Origin: Runella zeae DSM 19591 | Lineage (GTDB): Bacteria > Bacteroidota > Bacteroidia > Cytophagales > Spirosomataceae | Reading direction: 5' to 3' | Length of the DNA: 64,000 bases | Assembly (NCBI RefSeq): GCF_000423565.1 | Contig: NZ_AUIF01000011.1 | Coordinates: 275,984-339,983, forward strand | Shown here: one piece after another, positions 52,636 to 59,743 of the stretch | Numbering within the stretch: position 1 is the first letter of the stretch | Layout: the number at the start of each line of letters is the position of its first letter | The notes under the pieces: generated by a model | The model's input: only the letters and a program-made list of their open reading frames with translations | Database searches by the model: none | Told to the model about the DNA's origin: nothing | Position numbers and translations under genes: made by a program

Positions 52636-53316
52636 TTATTCAAACATGAAATAAATACTAACCGTATGAGAAGTAAGGCGGCGAATACTGCTACCTGCGG
52701 TATTTTGGTTGAGATTGACGATTCCGTGCGAAAAACGAATCTCAGGAGAAAACTTGGTATAAGCCAAAAATTGCTCGAAACCAAAACCATAATCAATACT
52801 CAAATCAACGCTTTTGGCATTGAGACGATCAGAACCTTGCTGGAGTCGTCGCCTTACATTGGTTTCTAAACCCAATGTGATACCTCCAATCATGTACATA
52901 CGGGAGTTTTTGCGACGTTGGGATTTGTATTTTAACAGAAGAGGAATCTCAAACCAAGTAGCTTCCCGCAATTCTTTACGCTTAGTACCTCCAGCGTATT
53001 CGTATTCAAGCACTCGATCATAAAGAGCTACCGTAGGAGTCGTACGAATATCCCAGTGCTCGTTGAGGTAGGCATTTACCACAAAACCCATACGAAAGCC
53101 CACTGTTCGAGGAGCTGTGATTCGACTTGTGGTATCTTGAGTGAGGAAATTGTCTCCATGCACAAAATGAAATCGAGTCAAAGGTAAGCCCATCAAATAT
53201 CCAAAGTGGATGGGCTTATCATCATAGTATTCTAAATTTTTGCGGAAATATTGCATCGTTTGAGCCTGACTGGGAATCAAAGGGCATAAGCCCAATAATA
53301 AAACGCCAATCAGCAA
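52636..53316 (-). CDS. porT: PorT-like outer-membrane barrel protein
   Basis: A beta-barrel protein of about 226 residues. The TTG at 53316 gives a signal peptide (LLIGVLLLGLCPLIPSQAQ) and lies 44 bases after the ubiE stop; the only upstream ATG, at 53412, would overlap ubiE by 52 bases and add residues that look like a shadow of it. IHFGYLMGLPLTRF, ATWFEIPLLLKYKS, and a strand-rich remainder ending in VSIYFMFE fit the PorT family, a component of type IX secretion. The ubiE-porT adjacency is frequent in Bacteroidota and supports this call. Confidence 0.78.
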   Translation of the reverse strand: MLIGVLLLGLCPLIPSQAQTMQYFRKNLEYYDDKPIHFGYLMGLPLTRFHFVHGDNFLTQDTTSRITAPRTVGFRMGFVVNAYLNEHWDIRTTPTVALYDRVLEYEYAGGTKRKELREATWFEIPLLLKYKSQRRKNSRMYMIGGITLGLETNVRRRLQQGSDRLNAKSVDLSIDYGFGFEQFLAYTKFSPEIRFSHGIVNLNQNTAGSSIRRLTSHTVSIYFMFE

Positions 53317-53360
53317 GTCATTACGTTGAGTGATAAGAAGGCGAGTTTGAAAGGCTCTTC

Positions 53361-54083
53361 TTATTTTTTTCCTACATAAATCGAACAAATCCCAAAAGTG
53401 AGTGGTATACATTTTGTGTGTTTAAAGCCCGCTTGTTCGTAAATTTTTAAGAAGTCATTTCCATCAGGAAATGCTTGCACCGATTCGGGAAGGTAAGTAT
53501 ACGCTGAGGTATCTTTTGAGACCATTCGTCCTATAATCGGTAAAATGTAACGAAAGTAAAAGTTGTATAATTGTTTGAAGGGGAAAGTTTTCGGTTTTGA
53601 AAATTCCAAAATCACACAAGTTCCGCCGGGCTTCATAACTCTATACATGTCTGTCAGCCCCAAAAGCAAGTTCTCGAAGTTACGAACGCCAAAAGAGGCC
53701 GTAAGGGCATCGAAAGAATTGTCGCTAAAAGGCAAATGAGCAGAATCTCCCGTACGAAGTTCTATAATGTTTTCCTTGCCAAGTTTTTTGATTTTTTCTC
53801 TACCTACTGCCAGCATCCCTTCCGAAATATCGACACCTACGATTTTTTGGGGGCTGAGCTTGAGCGCCTCAATCGCAAAATCTCCCGTGCCAGTGGCAAT
53901 GTCAAGAATAGTTTGGGGCTTTTCTTTCTGAAGAAGCTTAATGGCTTTTTTGCGCCAATAAATATCAATACCTGCACTGAGGACGTGATTCAGAAGATCG
54001 TATTTAGGCGAAACATTGTCAAACATTTCGGCAATTTGCTCACGTTTGCCCGTGGTTTTATCTTTATAAGGAACTACTGTCAT
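53361..54083 (-). CDS. ubiE: Demethylmenaquinone methyltransferase
   Basis: A 240-residue SAM-dependent methyltransferase for the last step of menaquinone synthesis. MFDNVSPKYDLLNHVLSAGI, DIATGTGDFAIEAL (SAM motif I), LPFSDNSFDALTASFGVRNF and VMKPGGTCVILEFSKP are hallmarks of UbiE/MenG. ATG at 54083 (MTVVPYKDK) is preferred; the frame is open for 32 further codons, but those form a hydrophobic stretch unlike the family. The PorT-like gene follows. Confidence 0.95.
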   Translation of the reverse strand: MTVVPYKDKTTGKREQIAEMFDNVSPKYDLLNHVLSAGIDIYWRKKAIKLLQKEKPQTILDIATGTGDFAIEALKLSPQKIVGVDISEGMLAVGREKIKKLGKENIIELRTGDSAHLPFSDNSFDALTASFGVRNFENLLLGLTDMYRVMKPGGTCVILEFSKPKTFPFKQLYNFYFRYILPIIGRMVSKDTSAYTYLPESVQAFPDGNDFLKIYEQAGFKHTKCIPLTFGICSIYVGKK

Positions 54084-54133
54084 GGTTGCGAAGCCAGAAA
54101 ACAATGATGAAACAATTGAACACAAGAAGATTC

Positions 54134-54171
54134 TTGTAGCCTCAACAATAAGCATTGAGGCTACAAAGTTA
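54134..54171 (-). promoter_or_regulatory. Palindrome and -7-like element upstream of ubiE
   Basis: TTGTAGCCTCAA (54134-54145) and TTGAGGCTACAA (54155-54166) form a perfect 12-base inverted repeat with a 9-base loop. On the - strand a TAACTTTG -7 element (54171-54164) overlaps its edge, so the hairpin would lie at the very start of the ubiE transcript. The -33 spacing is poor. Confidence 0.4.
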
Positions 54172-54222
54172 AGAATCACATTATCTCAAACGCTTTGTGA
54201 GACTCAATAGTTTTGTGTAAAA

Positions 54223-54252
54223 TTGTTATTTCTAACAAAGCGGCTACCTTTA
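54223..54252 (+). promoter_or_regulatory. Promoter of the holin-like gene
   Basis: TTG (54223-54225), 19-base spacer and TACCTTTA (54245-54252), one mismatch from the -7 consensus. The ATG at 54300 follows 47 bases later. Confidence 0.5.
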
Positions 54253-54299
54253 GACTCTCTTGTGGGAGGCTTGGTAAGCTTACTATCCTACAAAACCTG

Positions 54300-54632
54300 A
54301 TGTTTGAGAAAATTGAAGAACTTCGTCACTATCTCTACAAGTACATCGAAACACGTGTAGAACTTTTAAAAACAGAAACCCAAGAGCACATCGAAAACAT
54401 CATCATAAAACTCGTGTATTTGGTAGTGATGTTGATGCTTGCCTCACTGACTGGCATTTTTGTGTTTATTACGCTAGCAGTAGGAATCAACGAATGGCTT
54501 GATAGCCGATATTGGGGTTTTCTGATTGTGTTTGGATTTCTTTTGTTGACTACGCTTTTATGGGTAAATGCCGGTAATGGAGTTCAGCAAATGGTTAGAA
54601 AAATGCTTCATTGGGTGTTTAAGCATCGATAA
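54300..54632 (+). CDS. Phage-holin-3_6-family (holin-X-like) membrane protein
   Basis: A 110-residue protein: an amphipathic N-terminal helix (FEKIEELRHYLYKYIETRVELLKTE is charged) followed by two membrane spans (LVYLVVMLMLASLTGIFVF and FLIVFGFLLLTTLLW). This is the layout of the Phage_holin_3_6/DUF1469 family, which despite its name is usually a chromosomal protein of unknown role. ATG at 54300 fits; the frame opens 29 codons earlier across the promoter. Its end overlaps the end of the convergent acyltransferase gene by 14 bases. Confidence 0.8.
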   Translation: MFEKIEELRHYLYKYIETRVELLKTETQEHIENIIIKLVYLVVMLMLASLTGIFVFITLAVGINEWLDSRYWGFLIVFGFLLLTTLLWVNAGNGVQQMVRKMLHWVFKHR

Positions 54633-55221
54633 TTTTCAGCACTTTAGCAGGGTTTCCTCGTACGACAGCAAAATCAGGAATATTTTTGGTAATAACGCTT
54701 CCGGCGGCTATCAAGCAGCCTTTGCCAATGGTGAGATTGGGACATACAATGCTCCCCGCACCTACCAAAGTACCTTGCCCTATAGATACATTTCCACACA
54801 AGGTAGCCTTAGGGGCGATGTGGACAAAATCACCGATTCGACATTCATGGTCGATAGAGGCCGCAGTGTTTACAATCACGTGTTTGCCTACTTGAGCGTC
54901 GGCTTGTATTACTGATTGATGCAAAATGATGGTTCCCTCACCGATTTGGACGGTCGGGTCTACGATGGCTGAGGGGTGTATCGTCTTTCCAAAAGAATGT
55001 CTAACCATCATGGCTACTTTTTGACGGATTTTGTTGTTGCCAATGGCCACAATAACACTTTCCTGACTCTCATATTCAGCTTTATAGCTTCCCACCACCG
55101 GAATATCCCACAGGCTAGTCTTTGATAAATCATCGTCAAAAATCCCCATAATAGGTATTTGATTGGCAATCAGGCAACTAATGATAACTTTAGCGTGACC
55201 GCTAGCTCCGTACAAAAGCAT
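54619..55221 (-). CDS. PglD-like sugar O/N-acetyltransferase (NeuD family)
   Basis: A 200-residue acetyltransferase. The N-terminal Rossmann-like part (LLYGASGHAKVIISCL, GIFDDDLSKT) binds the sugar nucleotide; the C-terminal left-handed beta helix of hexapeptide repeats (VDPTVQIGEGTIIL, HECRIGDFVHIAPKATL, GNVSIGQGTLVGAGSIV) binds acetyl-CoA. It resembles PglD, which acetylates UDP-4-amino-sugars for bacillosamine-type sugars. It follows the sugar transferase gene by 5 bases, completing a pglA/C/D-like set. Confidence 0.9.
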   Translation of the reverse strand: MLLYGASGHAKVIISCLIANQIPIMGIFDDDLSKTSLWDIPVVGSYKAEYESQESVIVAIGNNKIRQKVAMMVRHSFGKTIHPSAIVDPTVQIGEGTIILHQSVIQADAQVGKHVIVNTAASIDHECRIGDFVHIAPKATLCGNVSIGQGTLVGAGSIVCPNLTIGKGCLIAAGSVITKNIPDFAVVRGNPAKVLKIIDA

Positions 55222-55226
55222 AGTTT

Positions 55227-55835
55227 TTAATTGTTTCCCGTAAATTTATCGACAGTTGCCGAATTAGCTGCATTTATATCTTTTGCGCTAAAAACATTTA
55301 TGAGGGTAAGCCAAAGTATTTTAATATCTAATTGAAAACTAAGGTGTTCGACATACCATATATCATACTCAAACTTTTGTGCCCACGAGATGGCATTTCG
55401 ACCATTGACTTGGGCCCATCCTGTAATGCCGGGTTTTACATCGTGTCGTTTTTGTTGTTGTTTACTATAAAGTGGCAAGTATTCGGTAAGCAAAGGACGT
55501 GGTCCAATCAACGACATCTCTCCTCGAAGTACATTCAAAAGCTGAGGAAGCTCATCCAGAGAAGTTTTGCGCACAAATCTGCCAATAGGCGTGAGACGTT
55601 GGGCATCTGATAAAAGCTCCCCTTGAGGATTACGGAGATCATTCATGGTTTTAAATTTTACAATTCTAAATATTTTGCCATGAAGACCAGGGCGAAATTG
55701 GAAAAAGAAAGGTTTGCCTTGGTTGTAAATGCTAAGTAAAACAATAACCACAAACAAAATCGGAGAGAATAGGATAAGCACTAAAAGTGCAATGGTTTTA
55801 TCAAGCAGTGGTTTGAAAAAATATTGATAATTCAT
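55227..55835 (-). CDS. Bacterial sugar transferase (PglC-like)
   Basis: A 202-residue monotopic phosphoglycosyl transferase. One hydrophobic N-terminal segment (ALLVLILFSPILFVVIVLL) anchors it; the catalytic part has FQFRPGLHGKIFRIVKFKTM, KTSLDELPQLLNVLRGEMS with the catalytic Asp-Glu pair, and LIGPRPLLTEYLPLY. Enzymes of this family put the first sugar-phosphate onto undecaprenyl phosphate. It lies between the glycosyltransferase and the acetyltransferase, all on one strand and closely spaced. Confidence 0.95.
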   Translation of the reverse strand: MNYQYFFKPLLDKTIALLVLILFSPILFVVIVLLSIYNQGKPFFFQFRPGLHGKIFRIVKFKTMNDLRNPQGELLSDAQRLTPIGRFVRKTSLDELPQLLNVLRGEMSLIGPRPLLTEYLPLYSKQQQKRHDVKPGITGWAQVNGRNAISWAQKFEYDIWYVEHLSFQLDIKILWLTLINVFSAKDINAANSATVDKFTGNN

Positions 55836-55848
55836 GCCACAAAATTAC

Positions 55849-57015
55849 TTATTTCATCTCGTGCTCCAAACGGCGATAAAGTGCTAGTTTGCTAGTCCAA
55901 ACATCGGTAGGAGAAAAAAAGGTTTTTACCCGTGCCTGAGCAGCATGCCCATGAGTTTCTACGATATGCTTATTTTGAAGATAAAACATCATTTGGGCGG
56001 CTAACTCATCTACTGAGCCTTTTTTGAAAAAAATCCCTGTTTGGTTCTCCACGACGGCGTCTTTCAGGCCAGTTACGTTAGATACTACGGCAGGTTTTTT
56101 CATAGCGGCTGCTTCTAGCACTACATTGCCGAGTCCTTCGCGGTGGCTTGGAAGCACTAAAAAATCTATCAGGCTAAAATAATAAGCCACATCTTGTTTC
56201 CACTCTACCCACACAATACTAGAAGTGGTTTTGAGAAGAGTCTGCAAATAAGGCGAAATAGACTGGCGCGAGTCCAAAGACCCCACAATTAGGAGTTTGG
56301 CTGAAGGGAAATGTCGCTCAACAATCATCCAAGCCTGATATAGTTCTTGTATTCCTTTTTCGGGACTAAGACGCCCTACAAAACCCACCACAGGGCCAGA
56401 AATGTTACCAAAAAGCTCATTTTTGAGGGTGAGTATGGTAGTGGTGTCAATGAGGGCGGGATTAAATTCTACTGCTGTATCAATGCCGCTGCAGCTACCA
56501 TGATGCATTACCGAGACTTTGGTGGGAGAGACTATTTTTTTTTGGATGACCAAATCTCGTAGCGATTGGCTTACCGTAATGACGTGATTGGCTAGTAAAC
56601 AGCTTATTTTTTCAGCAGAAAAATAAATTTCTTTTGCCGGAAACGATGCAGTTTCGAGAGGTAAGCCGTGCATTTCATAAATACGAATAGGAACCTTGGC
56701 ATTTTGGGCGGCTATCATGGCCAAAAAGGCGGCAATAGGAGTATTGGCGTGAACAATAGTCGGGCGTATTTTTTTGAAAAAACAAGTCAATTCATACACA
56801 CTCTTTAAATGCTGACGAATCGCAGTCGGATGGCGGTTAAAAGAAAGCCCCCATGTCATAACATCGTTCGTAATGCCAAAATCTTGAAGTATGTCGCTAT
56901 TGGCACAAAACACATGCACTTCGTATTTATTTTGTTTCCAAAATTCACATTGACCTTTCAAGAAGCGTAAAGATAGAGAGTCGGTATAAACCAAGGCAAG
57001 ACAGGACATCAGCAA
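55849..57015 (-). CDS. Glycosyltransferase family 4 (PglA-like)
   Basis: A 388-residue GT-B glycosyltransferase. The acceptor domain starts MLMSCLALVYTDSLSL and contains TIVHANTPIAAFLAMIAA and IYEMHGLPLETASFP. The donor domain has VVGFVGRLSPEKGIQELYQA, FLVLPSHREGLGNVVLEAAA (the E(x7)E segment) and VTGLKDAVVENQTGIFF. It is the first gene of the pgl-like set and would add the second sugar to the lipid carrier. Confidence 0.93.
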   Translation of the reverse strand: MLMSCLALVYTDSLSLRFLKGQCEFWKQNKYEVHVFCANSDILQDFGITNDVMTWGLSFNRHPTAIRQHLKSVYELTCFFKKIRPTIVHANTPIAAFLAMIAAQNAKVPIRIYEMHGLPLETASFPAKEIYFSAEKISCLLANHVITVSQSLRDLVIQKKIVSPTKVSVMHHGSCSGIDTAVEFNPALIDTTTILTLKNELFGNISGPVVGFVGRLSPEKGIQELYQAWMIVERHFPSAKLLIVGSLDSRQSISPYLQTLLKTTSSIVWVEWKQDVAYYFSLIDFLVLPSHREGLGNVVLEAAAMKKPAVVSNVTGLKDAVVENQTGIFFKKGSVDELAAQMMFYLQNKHIVETHGHAAQARVKTFFSPTDVWTSKLALYRRLEHEMK

Positions 57016-57067
57016 AAGGGTTTACTAATTAGACTGTCTTGCCTGCATTAAGTCATCTTAGTCACCT

Positions 57068-58696
57068 TTAGGTTTGAATGACACCTACATTAAAAGTCTT
57101 GGTAATAGGAGCATGATTTGCGGCTTCAATTCCAGCAGAAATGATACGTCGCGTATCAAGCGGATTGATGATTCCGTCGGTCCAGAGATGAGCCGCTGCA
57201 TAATAAGGCGAAAGTTGTGCATCATAACGCTCCGTAATTTCGGTCAGAAGCTCATTCTCTGCTTCTGATGATATAGATTTACCTTTGGCTTTGAGCGTAG
57301 CTACTTGTATTTGGAGCAACGTCTTTGCGGCAGAGGCCCCACTCATGACCGCAAGCTTAGCGGTAGGCCAAGAATATATCAGCCGTGGGTCATAGGCTTT
57401 ACCACACATAGCGTAGTTGCCCGCGCCATAAGAGTTGCCCACAATGAACGTGAACTTAGGTACAACCGAATTGGCGACGGCATTTACCATCTTGGCTCCA
57501 TCTTTGATGATTCCCCCTTGCTCGGAGCGGCTACCAACCATAAAGCCCGTAACATCGTGTAAGAAAACCAAAGGGATTTTTTTCTGATTGCAATTCATGA
57601 TAAAACGCGCCGCTTTATCTGCCGAATCCGAATAAATCACGCCTCCCATTTGCATTTCGGGAGCCGTATTCCCGCCCTTTTTAGCTTTTACTATTTTTCT
57701 TTGATTGGCTACAATCCCCACAGCCCAGCCGTCTACTCTAGCGTATCCGCATAGCAGCGTTTGGCCATACGACTTTTTATATTCTTCAAATTCAGAATTA
57801 TCTACAATACGTTCGATAATCTCGCGCATATCATAAGGCTTATTGCGATCGGCGGGCAGTATTTCAAATATTTCTTGAGGATTTTTGAGAGGGAGGGAGG
57901 GGTTTATTCTATCAAACCCAGCTTTTATCTCATGCCCTACTTTATCAAATATTTTTTTGATGGCATCTAGGCAAGCGATATCGTCAGGGTATTTGTTGTC
58001 GGTTACGCCTGAGATTTCGCAGTGGGTGGTAGCGCCTCCTAAAGTTTCAGCATCTACATCTTCGCCAATAGAAGCTTTTACGAGATAAGGACCCGCTAAA
58101 AAAATAGAGCCAGTTCCTTCTACAATAAGCGCTTCATCAGACATAATAGGTAAATAGGCACCGCCCGCTACACAGCTTCCCATGATAGCCGCTACCTGCA
58201 AAATCCCCAAAGAAGACATGACAGCATTGTTGCGAAAGATTCGACCAAAATGCTCTTTGTCCGCAAAAACATCGGCTTGAAGAGGGAGATAAATCCCCGC
58301 ACTATCCACTAAATAAATAATAGGTAGGCGATTTTCGAGGGCGATTTCTTGGGCTCGGAGGTTTTTTTTTGCAGTAATAGGAAACCACGCGCCTGCTTTG
58401 ACCGTGGCATCATTTGCTACTATTACGCACATACGCCCCGATACCCTTCCTATCCCTACCACCACGCCTCCCGAAGGGCAGCCGCCTTCTTCTATATACA
58501 TACCATCTCCCACAAACGCCCCTATTTCTACAAAATCACTTTCCGAATCAATCAAGTAATTGATTCGTTCGCGGGCGGTAAGTTTACCTTTGGCTTTGTG
58601 CTTTTCAATATTTTTTTGGCCTCCGCCTAGTTTAACTTGTTCAAGTTTTTGATGGAGCTGCTCAAGGAGCTGTTGATGAAACTCAGAATTGGTCAT
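57068..58696 (-). CDS. Acyl-CoA carboxylase carboxyltransferase (beta) subunit, MccB-like
   Basis: A 542-residue biotin-dependent carboxyltransferase subunit. It begins with a helical segment and KGKLTARERINYLIDSES, the family entry motif. Two crotonase-fold halves follow, with oxyanion Gly-Gly pairs in GSCVAGGAYLPIMSDE and GNSYGAGNYAMCGKAYDP. ATTHCEISGVTDNKYPDD and length match methylcrotonyl-CoA or geranyl-CoA carboxylase beta subunits more than propionyl-CoA carboxylase; specificity is not certain. No biotin-carrying alpha subunit is in the window, so the partner is elsewhere. Confidence 0.9.
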   Translation of the reverse strand: MTNSEFHQQLLEQLHQKLEQVKLGGGQKNIEKHKAKGKLTARERINYLIDSESDFVEIGAFVGDGMYIEEGGCPSGGVVVGIGRVSGRMCVIVANDATVKAGAWFPITAKKNLRAQEIALENRLPIIYLVDSAGIYLPLQADVFADKEHFGRIFRNNAVMSSLGILQVAAIMGSCVAGGAYLPIMSDEALIVEGTGSIFLAGPYLVKASIGEDVDAETLGGATTHCEISGVTDNKYPDDIACLDAIKKIFDKVGHEIKAGFDRINPSLPLKNPQEIFEILPADRNKPYDMREIIERIVDNSEFEEYKKSYGQTLLCGYARVDGWAVGIVANQRKIVKAKKGGNTAPEMQMGGVIYSDSADKAARFIMNCNQKKIPLVFLHDVTGFMVGSRSEQGGIIKDGAKMVNAVANSVVPKFTFIVGNSYGAGNYAMCGKAYDPRLIYSWPTAKLAVMSGASAAKTLLQIQVATLKAKGKSISSEAENELLTEITERYDAQLSPYYAAAHLWTDGIINPLDTRRIISAGIEAANHAPITKTFNVGVIQT

Positions 58697-58800
58697 AGCT
58701 GATGAAGATTTTTGGAAAGTTAAAAATGATGATTTTTAGGGATAAACCATAAAAACAAGGCACTTAATATCCGAATGTAATCTAGTTTTTGTTAGAAAAG

Positions 58801-59637
58801 CTAATGTGATATTTCGGAGAGTATATTCAATAAAAGCGAAGCAGAATTGTGGGCTGCTACTTTTTTAAAATGAGCAAAGTTTTCTTGGGCATTACTGTTG
58901 GCTTTGTCACTCATACTCCTGATAATTAAACAAGGAACTTGTTGTTGCCAGCATATTTGGGCTACGGCTCCCCCTTCCATCTCGGTAGCATCCGCGTCAA
59001 AAAGAAGGCGTAGCTGTTGCCCTTTTTTTTCTGAACTTACAAACAAATCACCCGTAACAATAGTACCCACTATGATAGAAGGACTAGCTGCGGCAATCGA
59101 GATTTTTTCTAGCACTGTTTTCTTTGCAGCTATTTGAGCTTTGGATAAAAGCACAGAATCTGCTTCAAAGTAAAGTGGATTTAACTGTGAATTGATGGGG
59201 TTACGGGTATTTCGGACGAGCGTGGTATCATTGTTGATATATCCAAAATCATATTGGATTGTTTTTTTACCAATCACCATGTCGCCAGGTTTTAAATCAG
59301 GATGAAGGCCCCCCGCAATGCCTGTAAATATAACTTTCTGAGGCCGGAAATGTTGTAATAAAAAAGCGGTGGTCATTGAGGCATTCACTTTTCCGATTCC
59401 GGTCTTAACGACTACGACTCGTTGCTTCCCGATTTTTCCGGTAAAAAAATGTATTCCATGAATAATCTCGTCTTGGGGTTTTTGGATAGATTGTCTCAAA
59501 AGTTCAATTTCTTCATCCAGTGCTCCTATTAAAGCAATAATTGATTTGGGCTGATAAACTTGAGCATTGGAGACAAAGGCTACACACAAACAAAAGACAA
59601 AAATGAGTTTCCGACATAAAAAAGAACGAAATAACAT
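58801..59637 (-). CDS. Exported 5'-methylthioadenosine/S-adenosylhomocysteine nucleosidase
   Basis: A protein of about 278 residues, longer than cytoplasmic Pfs/MtnN (about 230) because of a signal peptide (LIFVFCLCVAFVSNAQ); ATG at 59637 precedes it. Domain marks: IALIGALDEEIELLRQSI, VVVKTGIGKVNASMTTAFLL, FTGIAGGLHPDLKPGDMVIG, DATEMEGGAVAQICW (nucleoside-binding Met-Glu) and IIRSMSDKAN with the catalytic aspartate. It cleaves adenine from MTA or SAH; periplasmic location suggests nucleoside scavenging rather than intracellular SAM recycling. Confidence 0.88.
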   Translation of the reverse strand: MLFRSFLCRKLIFVFCLCVAFVSNAQVYQPKSIIALIGALDEEIELLRQSIQKPQDEIIHGIHFFTGKIGKQRVVVVKTGIGKVNASMTTAFLLQHFRPQKVIFTGIAGGLHPDLKPGDMVIGKKTIQYDFGYINNDTTLVRNTRNPINSQLNPLYFEADSVLLSKAQIAAKKTVLEKISIAAASPSIIVGTIVTGDLFVSSEKKGQQLRLLFDADATEMEGGAVAQICWQQQVPCLIIRSMSDKANSNAQENFAHFKKVAAHNSASLLLNILSEISH

Positions 59638-59743
59638 TGGGAAAGGCTTGATTAATTGCTTATTTAGACACAAAATTGCAAAAAACTATGTTGGTGATTG
59701 TCTTATTTTTGTGATTTCATACAATAACCCACTTTAACTTACG

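Noticed and set aside
54300..54632. Prophage, suggested by the holin-family protein
   Set aside because: Flanking genes are housekeeping and glycosylation genes; the family is commonly chromosomal and no other phage gene is present.
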